The notes under the pieces: generated by a model
The model's database searches: none
Seen by the model: the letters and a program-made list of their open reading frames with translations, nothing else
What the model was told of the DNA's origin: nothing
Assembly: GCF_030272615.1 (NCBI RefSeq)
Contig: NC_081411.1
Coordinates: forward strand, 826,024,397 to 826,088,396
DNA length: 64,000 nt
Reading direction: 5' to 3'
From: Cryptomeria japonica
Taxonomy: Eukaryota; Streptophyta; Pinopsida; Cupressales; Cupressaceae
In this document: positions 1 to 11,789 of the stretch, piece after piece
Position numbering within the stretch: the first letter of the stretch is position 1
Layout: each line of letters opens with the position of its first letter
Program-made: the position numbers and the translations under genes

Positions 1-933
1 AACTGACTAAAAATAGGGTCAACTACTATCTCCTTCACTTCAATCGGAAAATATAAGGCACGCTTAGACTTGTGTAGCCAGGTGGAGACAATACCCCGTA
101 CCTACCCGGTACTTGTACTTGCAACATCCTGCATCACCGACCACACATGCATATATATATATAGAAATTTCAACATACACACCGATGAAGGAGATTCGTG
201 ACATTCCTTGTCTCACCGAGATGAGTGAAGGAAAATCGTCCCCATTCATCCCACACACTCGCAGATACACAACACACAGTGCATAGATGAAGTAAAGTGT
301 TAGTACATAGCAATGAACCATATAATGCCATAAAACATAAGTACATAAATACTGCAAATAAATCATATATCTCATAATCAGATAAAACATGGAACAATGT
401 TATATAATTCTGAATAACAAATGATAATGTATCCACTGAGAATAACAAGAACAAAATATCAGTTCAAACGAGTAAGGGTACTACATTCTCTATATTGTAT
501 TTGCAATTTTTGTAAGTATTGTCTTTCTCTCTCTGTAGTCTTTATGCACAACTTCTACTCTTATATGTATCCCTTTTTGATTTAATTCAATATCTTATTA
601 TCTTATTGTAAAATAATATTTTATAAATAATTTAATATATTTTATATTAAATAATTTATATTAAAATTTTCACAAATTAAAAAAAATTGACACTTCATAT
701 TTTTCTTAAAATGTCAAATGAAAGACATTAGAATGACTAAATCATCATTAAAAATTCATATGACAGGCAGGGGCAACCGTCAAATTCTAGGCTTGGTGTC
801 CCCTCTTTAATTACCGATTAAAAATATCCCCCAGACATGCAAGATGATAGAATAAATTTTGCTTGTTCATTGTTCTTTAATTTTTTTTGGTATCATTGTT
901 GTTTATCACTTTTTTGCTATCCTTCTTTAGACA

Positions 934-1018
934 ACTTAAATCACACATATTAAGCTATGACTTCTAGAGTTGACTGACATCCTCTAGGCTTAATATGTTG
1001 CTTAGTGTGTGTGGTTTA
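934..1018. repeat. Imperfect inverted repeat (fold-back)
   Basis: The left arm (about 934-969) and right arm (about 979-1018) are imperfect reverse complements. They share the cores TTAAGC/GCTTAA, CTAGAG/CTCTAG and TCACACA/TGTGTG. The right arm carries about 10 extra bases. The size and AT-richness would fit a small MITE-like relic, but I see no clear target duplication. Confidence 0.35.
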
Positions 1019-2407
1019 AGGCTGGTCCATTGTTGTCCTGTTGATTTAGTTTCCCTTTTTCACTCTTTCTCTAATATTTGTTCAGTCCTCACACACGGGC
1101 AATTTCCAGGCATTAAACTTATGATTTGCAAAGAACAATAAATCTGCTTCCCTTGTTAATAAGATATTTGAGGGATCAAAACATAAAATATTTGTAACTA
1201 CAATTGACATGTCGTTCACAATTGTACTAAATGGTAAGCTGAATTTTGTTGAGGAGAGATTACCAAGATCCAAAATTGCATAGGCCATATCATTTTTCAT
1301 TAAATATGTATAAGATTACAAAATATTTATTGAATTGACTTTGTTGCGATTGATCTATTGTATCTTCTTTCTCACTTCTCTTATTTGTACATATTTCTCA
1401 CCTTTGAGAGTCTTGCATTATTTTATGCCATTACTTTATTCTATCCAAACTTGCTTTGCTGTAATTTCACATACACCTTATGGAAATGAAGACACTATTT
1501 TGATTATATGTTATTGTTGCCATTATGAGGTGAAATTATCATAAGGCCCATACATCCTCACATCCTTTTAATGACTTTTGTGTGTTAATAATTACATTAT
1601 AAAATGAAATATCATTAACTTTGATTTTTTATCAAACAATTGTATTAAGTTTAATTTAATCTAAATTATTCAATTATCTATAAGTCATTTATAAATTTAA
1701 TTACTAACTAAAATAAATATTATTTCTATAATTATATATTTCTAGTTTTTAGACTATAGATTTCTATGTTTTTCTATTCGATTGAAAACAATGCACATCC
1801 TACAATTATTGCATACCAGGAGATAACAAATATGTTACCCCTCGTTGAACAAATATTATACCCCTTGTGGAACAAATATGTTAGATTAAAAATTGTTCTT
1901 TTCCAAATTACCATTTGTTTATCTTATGTGGAGGTGAATTTATTTTATATAGAGGTTTCAAAACTTTTACCATTATCAACTTTCTTTCGAAAAAAAAAAA
2001 CCTATAGTGAGAAGTTTAGTCATGGATATAATGGGCTAAACAATAAAATTATAAAAACACATGGACAATGATGGTTCTACCTCTATAGTCCACTAGTCTC
2101 GATGGAAAATCAAATGTAAATCCCATCATAGGCATAAAATATCACGAAATTTCTTGTCTAGTTGTACACCATAGAGTAGTAGATTCCAACTTTTAATCAA
2201 CTCATTCATATTCATCGAGTTGTTCAAAACTAGGCTCTCTTGCAACTTCTACCATCAAATACAACATTATAGCCTATAAAATGATGGAATAATTGCACAA
2301 ATCAGGCATTGTTAGAGATTTCCTGAAATTTCTCCAAACAACATGAGTGTTTTAATATACATTAATTTTGTAGGTATTGGACTATAGTCTAAAAATCCTA
2401 TGTAACT

Positions 2408-2600
2408 CATGTCTCCCTTTCCTTCTCTCCATATCCCTCTCCCCCATCTCTATCTCTGTTTCCTCTATCTCTATCTTCTTTTCTATTTCTATCATCTAAA
2501 TATATTTCCTTACCCCTCTTTATCTCTCACTCTTCCTCCTCTTCATTTCTCACTCTTGCCCCCCCTCTCTCTATATTTATTCTTATCTCTCCCTCTTTAG
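2408..2600. repeat. Pyrimidine-rich low-complexity tract
   Basis: About 190 bases are nearly all C and T on the + strand, built from repeats such as CTCTATCTCTC and CCCTCT. The open frame across it is a by-product of composition and encodes only Leu/Ser/Pro/Tyr-rich sequence. Confidence 0.8.
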
Positions 2601-2949
2601 CCTATTATTAATGGAGATTGACTATATATTTGATTCAAAATTTTTGTTTCTATTGTGTTTGGATCCTTCTAAGTAGATGCTTAATTGATTTGAAGCTATC
2701 ACTTCTCCATCAAGAACTTTATTGCACAAACAATATCATTTAATAAATGGCATATCAATTCAACTTAGGTAATATTCAAATGTATGCAACTAACAAAACA
2801 AAATTTTCCCTAATTGACATTTTACACCTCTTTGGTGTACCTATTGCGCACACCAAGATGAAATTTCTAGTTTTATTAAATTGAAGTTGTTCCCTATGAC
2901 AAAAAAAACCTTCACTTAAATATTCAATAATATAAAATTCAATAGTAGT

Positions 2950-3345
2950 TTCCTAGAAATATTACTACCTCCCTAGGGACTCTGGAGGGCTAGGTCTTCT
3001 TTCAACTCAAAAGCAAGGCCTTTGCTTGTGTGCCAAATGGGTTATTAGAGTCCTCTCTAGTAATGAGGCCTTGGAAATTCTTCTCAAACATTGCATTTGT
3101 TTAGGAAATCCTAGCAATAGGCCTAACTGGAAGGGGATTGGTTTTAAAACCCTTTTGGTGATGAAAGATGTCGTGCAAATCCAAGTGACTTTTGTTGCTA
3201 AAAGCATTTGGCAGGCTATCAAGCCATGGCTCTGCTAGGATGGGACTAGCTTTAGAGATGGTCTCTCTTTTAACTAGCACATTATTTGGTGGTCATCACT
3301 CATTTAGGTTTAGGGGCTTCCCCTAGCAGGTGTTACTAGAGTCCA
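2950..3345 (+). pseudogene. LINE ORF2 remnant, piece 1 (region after the RT core)
   Basis: The + frame gives a PRDSGGLGLL motif (about 2970-3000), the usual 'P...GGLGL' block just after the reverse-transcriptase core of plant L1-type LINEs. It continues through a tryptophan-rich stretch. In-frame stops from about 3236 show it is dead. The piece ends where copia element A inserted. The same LINE resumes at 10684, 24967 and 31092. Its 5' part is missing, either by the 5' truncation common to LINEs or lost in the unresolved DNA to the left. The family call rests mainly on this motif and on the zinc-binding block in piece 3. Confidence 0.65.
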
Positions 3346-4827
3346 TGATGAATAATGATGAACAGTAAGTACCAAACCGGTCCTTAGAGGGGGGGGGGTG
3401 AATCAATACAAACAAAAACCTTCCCTCAATCAGTTGGACTGCAAGGACTGCACTTAACTGGTAAACCTTAACACCGGTATAAATCTAAGCACTACCGGTT
3501 ACACACAGTGAGAGTATGAATAGCATAAACCGGTAAACACTTAGATCTCTACACAATCTAATATCTCATTTCCACTTCACCCTTATGCACAAACAGGTAA
3601 TATATCATTAGAAATATAATGACTGCCGATTCAACATGCTTTACCACTTAACATAAAATATTAAAGCATCACATGAAAAACATCACCCATGACACACAAA
3701 TTTTTCATGTGGAAACCCAACTAGGAAAAACCACGGTGGGGATGAATACCCACAAGCTGTTCTTTGAACTCTTTTGAAGTCTGCTCTATTAGGAGCCTAG
3801 TATGGTTAAAGACTTTTACTATAGGTTCTGCTAGGAACTGATCCTGCTAGGGATCACCCGGTTAAGGGATGGCTAAATACCCGGTTAAAGGTTAGAACCC
3901 TGTTAAAGGTTACCTCGCAAGAGGATTTTAAGAATTAATTGAATTGAGTAACCCTGTTAAAGGATTTACATAAAAGCCTGTTAAAGCTACCTGGTTAAGG
4001 GATTTTCCAACTGCTGAAATGGTTAGAAGTCAATAGGCAATACACCGATCTGATAACAACACTCAATGCCAAGACATATCCACTTTAGCTCCTTTTCTTC
4101 TACAATCACACTCTGCAAGTATCAAGACACTTCTCCAGTCTAGCAAGAATCAAGTATCTCTTCACTTGGATACACATATAGCATTTGCCAACAACTTCAA
4201 AGTGAAAAACATCAATGACCTTATAGGAAATAGAGGTCGGTAGCATAAACCCTAAACCTTAAACATTTAGGTTTAACAATTCAATCGGTTCAATCTTGAC
4301 CGTTAATCACACTGCATCGAATACAACAGTCTTGAACAGATCTCAAGACATTCTCCAACGTTCATTCTTTGCTGCTTTAGGAAGCTGATAACCCATCACA
4401 TGCTCTCCATCGTTTATAGAGAGTTCGCACATTCCCGAGGTAGATAGGATCATTCTCAATGCAAGATTCTCAATGAAATCCTTCACACGCACAAGGTTGA
4501 CGTGTCAACACTATCAGGTCTTCATTACAATGCTAACTCATCAGAAGATGTCATCGATTGAATCACACAAGCTTGGAATGCATCAACTGGAAACCCTGAA
4601 GCTGAGACTACCAACCGGTTCTCATATACTGGTTCTCATTCTAACATACCGGTTCACCTTGAAAAAACATTCCGCTTCACTTTTTTTTACATATACTGGT
4701 TTACATCATCATACCGGTTCAATTTCCAGTTAGCTTACTACAATATACCAGTTCATACTTCATCATATTGACATCAATGACAACATACAATATCATCATG
4801 TCATCTTGCTCTGCTCATATGCCAACA
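3346..4827 (-). repeat. Element A 3' LTR
   Basis: This is a direct copy of 9228-10683. I counted 14 substitutions over the first ~190 aligned bases. It holds a run of ten G near 3390, a telo-box-like stretch (AAACCCTAAACC at 4247-4264) and a cluster of ACCGGTT/ACTGGTT motifs at about 4610-4755, which lies in U3 in element orientation. It also carries repeated GGTTAAAGG/GGTTAAGGG motifs at about 3800-4015. Confidence 0.95.
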
Positions 4828-4842
4828 ATCTCCCCCTTTGGC
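4828..4842 (-). other. Element A polypurine tract
   Basis: In element orientation GCCAAAGGGGGAGAT directly precedes the TGTTGG start of the 3' LTR. This is where plus-strand DNA priming is expected. The same tract flanks G (51506-51520) and E (34146-34160). Confidence 0.85.
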
Positions 4843-5069
4843 ATTGATGGCAATATACAAAGATATCTTTCTGCTTCACATCTTCTCCCCAATACTTAAT
4901 ATATCTTCTCTGCTTCACATCTTCTCCCCCTTTGACAACAATGCCAAAGTGGAGGCACACACAGCTATGTTCCACTATGCTGCTCCCCATAAGGAGGAGA
5001 ATCCTTCAACACACCAATCCTGAAAAAGATTTATCAACGCAATACCTGATTGATGTGGAGCACACACCT

Positions 5070-8000
5070 TTAGTTCACCTCTTGAAGGGGAAGCACTCCT
5101 AATTCACCTGTTAAATAGGTAAAGGTAGCCTTTGGTAGAGGCTTGGTGAATATGTCTGCTAATTGCTCCTTACTGGAAACATGTTCTAGTCCTACCTCTT
5201 TGTTTTGAACTTTCTCCCTCAAGAAATGATACTTGAACTCGAAGTGCTTGGTTCTAGCATGTAAAATCGGATTCTTGAAAATGTTAATTGCACTTGTGTT
5301 GTCACAAAATATACTTACTGGTTCAGATATAGGAACTTTGAAGCCACTTAATACATGCTTTATCGAGATTGTCTAAGAGGAGTTCATAAATGCTACAACT
5401 TTTTCCACTTCTGCTGTAGACTGAGAGATACAACTCTGCTTCTTACTCATCCATGAGACCAGTCTACCACCAAGAAAGAGTGCACCACCGGTTGTACTTT
5501 TTCGTTTGTCTACATTATCGACCCAATCAACATCTGTAAACACTTTTAGGTTGAAATCATTATTGTATGGATACCATAGTCCATAGTCAATAGTTCCCTT
5601 CAGATATCTAAGAATCTGCTTGACTACTATCAAGTGGGATTCCCTTGGACTTTTCTGGAACCGTGCAGTAATGCCTACTGCATGTGCAATGTCTGGTCTG
5701 CTATGTATTACATAGTGCAACTTACCAATCATTGATCGATATTCCTTCTCATTCACCAACATTGAGTCATCCTCCTTTGATAGTTTACAATTGGTCACCA
5801 TGGGTGTACCAACTGGTTTTCTATCTTCCATGCCAAAGGTCTTCAACACCTCTTTGACATACTTGGAATGAGTGATAAAGATACCATCTCTCATTTGTTG
5901 AATCTGGAGTCCAATGAAGAACTTAATCTCCCCTATAAGTGATATCTCAAATTCCTTCTTCATCTCATCTGCAAAATCATGACTCATCTTGTCATCTCCA
6001 CCAAAAATTATGTCATCAACAAATACCTCATAGATTAGAATCTGATCTCCTTCTGACTTCAGATAGATATTACTATCTTCACTTGTTCTTTCAAATCCAA
6101 TCTTCAGAAGATGGGAGTGTAAGAGTTTATACCATGCTCTAGGTGCCTGCTTCAATCCATACAGGCTTTATGTAGCCTACACACCATGTCATAGTCTTCT
6201 GATAGGGAAAACCCATCTGGTTTCTCTATATACACCTCCTCTTCAAGTATTCCATTCAGAAATACAGATTTTACATCCATTTGGTATACTTTGAATCCCT
6301 TGTAGGCTGCATATGCAAGAAGCATACGAACTGCTTCCAATCTAGCTACTGGAGAAAATGTTTCTCCATAGTCTTCTCCTTCTTCTTGAGCATATCCCTT
6401 GCACACCAGTCTGGCTTTGTTTCTTACCATTGTGTCGTCTTCATTCAGCTTATTTTTGAAAACCCATTTGGTGCCAATGACATTTTTATGCTCAGGTCTG
6501 GGTACCAAAGACCATGTGCCATTCTGTTCTATTTGGTCAAGTTCCTCTTTCATTACCTTGATCTAGGCTCCATCGTTATGTGCCTCTTTAAATGTTTTAG
6601 GCTCAAATTTAGAGATCATGCAAGAATTTTCTTTGACTTTTCTTCTTGTAAGAATTCCTGCATCCTTGTTTCTATGATCTACTTTGGATCATGATTCAAC
6701 TTTACATACCTAGGAATGATCTTAGCTATTTCTTCTTGCTTTTCTTCTTCATCTTCATCTTCATCAGCATCAACATCTACCGGTGTAGGAGCACTGTTAC
6801 TGGTGCTAGGCTATTTTGCAACCAGTTCCCAGAAGGTTGCAACCGATTCATCTACCACTTGCTCACTGCCAGTTTCCTCATATTTCTCAGAGGTTTCATC
6901 AACTCTGACATTAATACTTTCAACAATTTTCTAAGTCCTATTGTTGAAACACCTAAGAGCTTTACAATTGGTGAAATATCCTTGGAATATTCCTTCATCA
7001 CATTTTGCATCAAACTTGCTCTAATGTTCACTCCTCTTGATATAACATTTGGTACCAAACACTCTAAAGTAGCTTACCATTGGTGTCTTACCGGTCCAAT
7101 ACTCATAAGGTGTTTTATCCTTACATTTCTTGATGAGTACTAGGTTCATAGTGTAGACTATAGTGCTCACTACTTCTCCAAAAGGTGTGAGAAACCTTCC
7201 CTTGGATCAACATAGTTCTGGCTACTTCAACTATAGTCCGGTTGTTCCTCTCTACTAGGCCATTCTGTTGTGGAGTCTGAGGGGTAGATAGTTTCCTCTT
7301 GATGTCGTTCTCTTCACAGTACTTGTTGAATTCACCGGAAGTGAATTCTCCTCCTTGATCAGTTCTTAGGCACTTAATCCTCTTACCACTTTCTTTTTCA
7401 ATGAGTGCTCTAAAGGCTTTGAATTTTCCAAAAGCTTCAGACTTATCTTTCAAGAATGTGACCCACATAATTCTTGAGCAATCATCAGTAAGAATCATAA
7501 AATACCTATCTCCTTGCACACTCCTAGTTTTCATAGGACCACACAAATCAATATGCACAAGATCAAGTAAACTGTCTGAGGGAAAGATTTACCTTTGAAG
7601 GTTGAGGAAGAAATTTTCCCCAGTTGACACTCTCTGCACAAAGGATTCTCTGGTTTGCTCAGCACAGGCAATCCTCTAACTGCCTTGATCTTACTGGCCT
7701 TCACAATATTATCAAAGTTTACATGGCAGAGTCTCCTATGCCATATCTAGCTATCATCAAACTTAGCCATTAGACATGTATTGATATTTGCATTCAACTG
7801 AAATAGGTTACCTCTGGTCTGCATACCAGTGGCCATCAATTCACCACTCTTTCATTTTATTTTTCACACTCCATCTTTGAATTCCAGAGTGAGTCCATTG
7901 TCATTCAGCTGGGCAACACTCAAAAGGTTGTGTTTGAGACCTTCTTCCCAATACACATTATCAACACTACTTTTTCCATTCAGAGAGATGGACCCTCTGC

Positions 8001-9156
8001 CTTTTACCATACATGGTGCATTATTACCAAATTGGACCACACCACCACCATACTCTTCCAGATACAGAAACTTACTCCGATCACCAGTCATGTGGTGAGA
8101 ACAACCACTGTCAATAATCCACTCATTGGAATTATCAAAGCAGGAGACAAGAGCCTTCTTGTCTGATACATCTTCCTTAATTGCTACAAACACAATGTCT
8201 TCACTTTCTTCATCTTCTGATTCCTCATCAGTGACACCTTCATCAATTGCTACAAAACAGTTTCTCTTGTTTCCTCCTTTAAAATTTTTGAACTTCTCCG
8301 GTTTATCCTTATTATTGCCATTAGGATAGTTTACAACAATGTGTCCTATCCTATTGCAAGAAAAGCATTTCAAAGGGAGCTTACCTCTGTATTTACTAGT
8401 TCCCTTAGGAAGTCTGTTGGCAAGAAGAGAGTCAAATTCCATCAGGATCTCCTCATCATCCATTTCTCTGCTTTGTCTTGGTTCACAACTAGTATTGGTT
8501 TCTTTTCCCTTTCTAGATGGTGCTGCAGATGCTCTAAAGGTTGATTTAGTCTTCTGAATACTGCCATCATAATTATTTAGTTCATAAGTTGTCAACTTAG
8601 CAATGATGGAGTCTAGGGATACCTTTGTCTTATCTATAGACCTCAACTCCTGAATAGCAGCAACCCTTATTGCATAGACTGGTAATAAGGGTCTCAAGAC
8701 TTTGCTAACAACAATGGAATCATCAATTTTACCATCTGCACTCTTGATGTCTCCCACAACAATTTTGATTCTTATTCCATATTGTTGAATGGTCTCTCCT
8801 TCAACCATCCGCATGTCTTCAAAATTTACCCTAAGGCTCTCTTCCTTAGCTTGTTTCACATGCTCATCACCACCATAGATATTCTCCAGAGCATCCCATA
8901 CTTCTTTGGGATTATCTTTATCCTAAACATCAATAAACTCTATGTCAGATAGACTGCTGATTAGGGCTTCCATGACTTGCCCATTCTCCTGAATTTCTCT
9001 TTTTTGATCATCGGTGAGAGTACTGGTAGGACTGACATAAGCATTCTCAACGTAGCTCTAGTGTTGAGCACCCATGCTTCTAATGTAGTTCTTCATTCTG
9101 TCCTTCCATATCTTGAAATTATCTCTATTGAACTTTGGACCTTCCCTCTTCATCAT
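5070..9156 (-). pseudogene. Element A gag-pol polyprotein (copia), broken
   Basis: The start is chosen at 9156 (MMKREGPKF), about 70 bases inside the 5' LTR. Gag follows, with a zinc knuckle near 8345-8385 (CFSCNRIGHIVVNY) whose last Cys has become Tyr. Protease is at about 8050-8140 (WIIDSGCSHHMTG). Integrase spans about 7000-7800, with its HHCC region, D in HIDLCGP, D in LRTDQGGEF and E in LVERNN. RT is at about 5620-6560 with VDDII, and RNase H ends at LADIFTKPLP near 5120. Gag has at least two in-frame stops. One base is missing at about 6162 compared with G (acaggc against acaaggc), which shifts the frame in RT. Further stops lie near 5370 and between 6550 and 7120. Confidence 0.92.
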
Positions 9157-9213
9157 TAGAGTAGGATCTTTTCCTCAAGCGGTTAGGCTTACAAAACAGA
9201 GGACTTGGAAGAT

Positions 9214-9225
9214 GCTTTGATACCA
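9214..9225 (-). other. Element A primer binding site (tRNA-Met type)
   Basis: In element orientation TGGTATCAAAGC lies two bases inside the 5' LTR. The usual plant copia site, complementary to initiator tRNA-Met, is TGGTATCAGAGC, so this copy has one change. Confidence 0.9.
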
Positions 9226-9227
9226 AT

Positions 9228-10683
9228 TGATGAATAATGATGAATAGTAAGTACCAAACCGGTCCTGAGAGGGGGGGGGGTGAATCAGTACAAACAAAAA
9301 CCTTCCCTCAACCAGTTTGACAGCAAGGACTGCACTTAACTAGTAAACTTTAACACTGGTCTAAATCTAGGCACTACCGATTACACACAGTGAGAGTATG
9401 AATAGCATAAACTAGTAAACACTTAGATCTCTGCACAATCTAATATCTCATTTCCACTTCATCCTTATGCACAAACAGGTAATATATCATTGGAAATATA
9501 ATGACTGCCGGTTCAACATGCTTTACCATTTAACAGAAAATGTTAAAGCATCACATGAAAAACATCACCCATGACACAGATTTTTCATGTGGAAACCCAA
9601 CTGGAAAAAACCACGGTGGGGATGAATACCCACAAGCTGTTCTTTGAACTCTTTTGAAGTCTGCTCTATTAGGAGCCTAGTTCGGTTAAAGACTTTTACA
9701 ATAGATTCTGCTAGGGATCACCCAGTTAAGGGATGGCTAAATACTCGGTTAAAGGTTAGAACCTTGTTAAAGGTTACCTCACAAGAGGATTTGAAGAACT
9801 CATTGAATTGAGTCACCCTATTAAAGGATTTACACAAAAGCTTGTTAAAGCTACTTTGTTAAGGGATTTTCCAACTGCTGAAATGGTTAGAAGTCAACAG
9901 GTAATACACTAATATGATAATAGCACTCAATGCCAAGGCATATCCACTTTAGCTCCTTTTCTTCTGCAATCATACTCTGCAGGTATCAACACACTTCTTC
10001 GGTCTGACAAGAATCAAGTATCTCTTCACTTGGATACACACATAACATTTGCCAACAACTTCAAAGTGAAAAACATCAACGACCTTATAGGAAACAGATA
10101 GGTCGGTAGAATAAACCCTAAACCCTAAACATTTAGGTTTAACAATTCAATCGGTTCAATCCTGACCGTTAATCACACTACATCGAATACAATAGTCTTG
10201 AACAGATCTCAAGACGTTCTCCAACGTTCATTCTTTGCCGCTTCAAGAAGCTGATAACCCATCACGTGCTCTCCACCGTTTACAAAGACTTCGCACATTC
10301 CCGAGGTAGATATGATCAGTCTCCATGCATGATTCTCAAGGAAATCCTTCACACGCACAATGCTGATGTGGCAACACTATCAGGTCTTCATTACAATGCT
10401 AACTCATCACAAGATGTCATTGGTTGAATCACACAAGCTTGGAATACATCAACCAGAAACCTTGAAGCTGAGACTACATACCAACCGGTTCTCATTCTAA
10501 CATACTGGTTTACCTTGAACAAACATTCCACTTCTCTTTTTTTTACATATACCGGTTTACATTATCATACCGGTTCAATTGCCAGTTAGCTTACTACAAT
10601 ATACTGGTTCATACTGCAGCATATTGACATCAATGACAACATACAATATCATCATGTCATCATGCTCTGCACATATGCCAACA
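9228..10683 (-). repeat. Element A 5' LTR
   Basis: The promoter-bearing LTR for this - strand element. It has the same ends as the copy at 3346-4827 and is 26 bp shorter. A telo-box pair lies at 10112-10130 (AAACCCTAAACCCTAAAC), followed by an inverted TTTAGGTTT that could fold back on it. Confidence 0.95.
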
Positions 10684-11019
10684 ATCCATACTTTGTGATT
10701 TCATAAGTGTGGCATTTGCACTCTGTGGGGTGTTTTTTCTCATGCTACTATGAATCTTTTCACTTGGGAGGACTTATAAATCTAGTTTTGTCTCAGTCAA
10801 CCAGATCGACATAAATTTGATCTGGTGGTGTCGACTTTGCCTCTGAATATGATACACAATCTTGACGTTTATTTTGCTAGGGCTTGGTGAAAAGATTGGT
10901 GTTGGTTCCCAACACCCCTTTCTACAACTACAAGCCCAAACTTGGTTCCCGCTAGCTCATGCCTCATTTACTAATGGTTCCATTTTTGAATCTTTGGTGG
11001 CATTTGAAATTTTCTCAAG
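10684..11019 (+). pseudogene. LINE ORF2 remnant, piece 2
   Basis: This stretch lies between copia A and gypsy B and carries the copy of A's target site (atcca) at its left edge. It has partial + frames with scattered stops and no motif I can name. Its identity as LINE is inferred from position, since pieces 1 and 3 on either side belong to the same ORF. It ends with tcaag, which pairs with tcagg at 24967 as B's target duplication. Confidence 0.5.
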
Positions 11020-11759
11020 TGAAGCAGTCACTGGTGAGGAGGGACCTCAAAGAGATCATTCCCAACCAGTCAGCAAGAGTTAACACAATGGAAACACATA
11101 GATATGATGGAGAAAAATTCAAAACAAATTGTTTTATTGCATGAAGAGTCAATTACATCCAACAGGCAACAACCAGGTTACAACATACCGACACACAAGC
11201 TTGGCAAAATAGGTCTCAGAGAGACCTTGAATCGAAAGATCTATCTTCTAAGCACTTATCTATCTAATACTCCTTATCTTCTAATTGATTGACTACAATG
11301 CAAAGCTTGATTACAAATATATATATTGATCCAAAGGATAAGGTCAGCCCAAAAGGATTAAAAATCCTAACGTGCAGAAATGAATGAGGTCAGCCTCTGA
11401 AAAATCCCAAAGGATGAAATTTAGAAGGTCAGCCACATGTCAAGAAACATCAAGATCAACGTCCAAGGTTCTGCAAGCATCAAAATGGATTCCGGTAGAT
11501 CACTAGAATAGGTCCCAGGCAATCAGTCACAAGAAACTGTCAAGGAAAACTGGTAGCGATATCTTGCCGGGAAGTGATCCAAATGAGACACGGTTAGAAA
11601 GAAAGCAGGGTGATCAAGTCTTCAAGAAGAATCCAACTCCACAGGAATCCGGTGTGCCAAAATTGGGACACATAGAAAGGAAAACTGAAACTGTAAACGG
11701 GAAAGAAAATGTTTTTGGTTGATGCAAGATTGCTATGAAGCGAGGATGCTCCTGCATCA
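11020..11759 (-). repeat. Element B 3' LTR
   Basis: A direct repeat of 24227-24966 with equal length (740 bp). I see no strong polypurine tract next to it. The adjoining bases in element orientation are AACCCCGGATGTC, which is weak for this family. Confidence 0.93.
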
Positions 11760-11789
11760 GACATCCGGGGTTAATAGACAGTGAGCCTC

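Larger units (their letters stand above)
1..2945. other. Intergenic, AT-rich, no gene recognised
   Basis: I see no supportable gene here. Open frames on either strand are short (about 110 codons or fewer) and have no recognisable domain. The stretch holds a short (AT)n run near 151-163, an imperfect fold-back at 934-1018 and a pyrimidine-rich tract at 2408-2600. It may be the decayed remains of older repeats. The LINE remnant starts only at about 2950. Confidence 0.6.
3346..10683 (-). mobile_element. Element A: full-length Ty1/copia LTR retrotransposon
   Basis: A 7.3-kb element read on the - strand, bounded by direct LTRs of 1482 and 1456 bp that start TGTTGGCATATG and end TTCATCA in element orientation. 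The PBS (9214-9225) matches the initiator tRNA-Met type and the PPT (4828-4842) reads GCCAAAGGGGGAGAT. Flanks are gtcca (3341-3345) and atcca (10684-10688), a target duplication with one mismatch. The internal order is gag, protease, integrase, RT, RNase H, which defines copia. The frame is broken, so it is not autonomous now. It sits in the LINE remnant. Element G is a second copy of the same family. Confidence 0.95.

Noticed and set aside
64-454. Short - strand open frames at the left edge
   Set aside because: They overlap in two frames, lack domains and are hydrophobic by composition. No start context or family support.
1082-1300. 72-codon - strand frame as a possible gene relic
   Set aside because: It ends in LPVCED and has no recognised motif. 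It is too short and isolated to call.
10112-10130. Interstitial telomere
   Set aside because: Only two TTTAGGG units, at the same place in several LTRs of one family. This is a telo-box, not a telomere relic.
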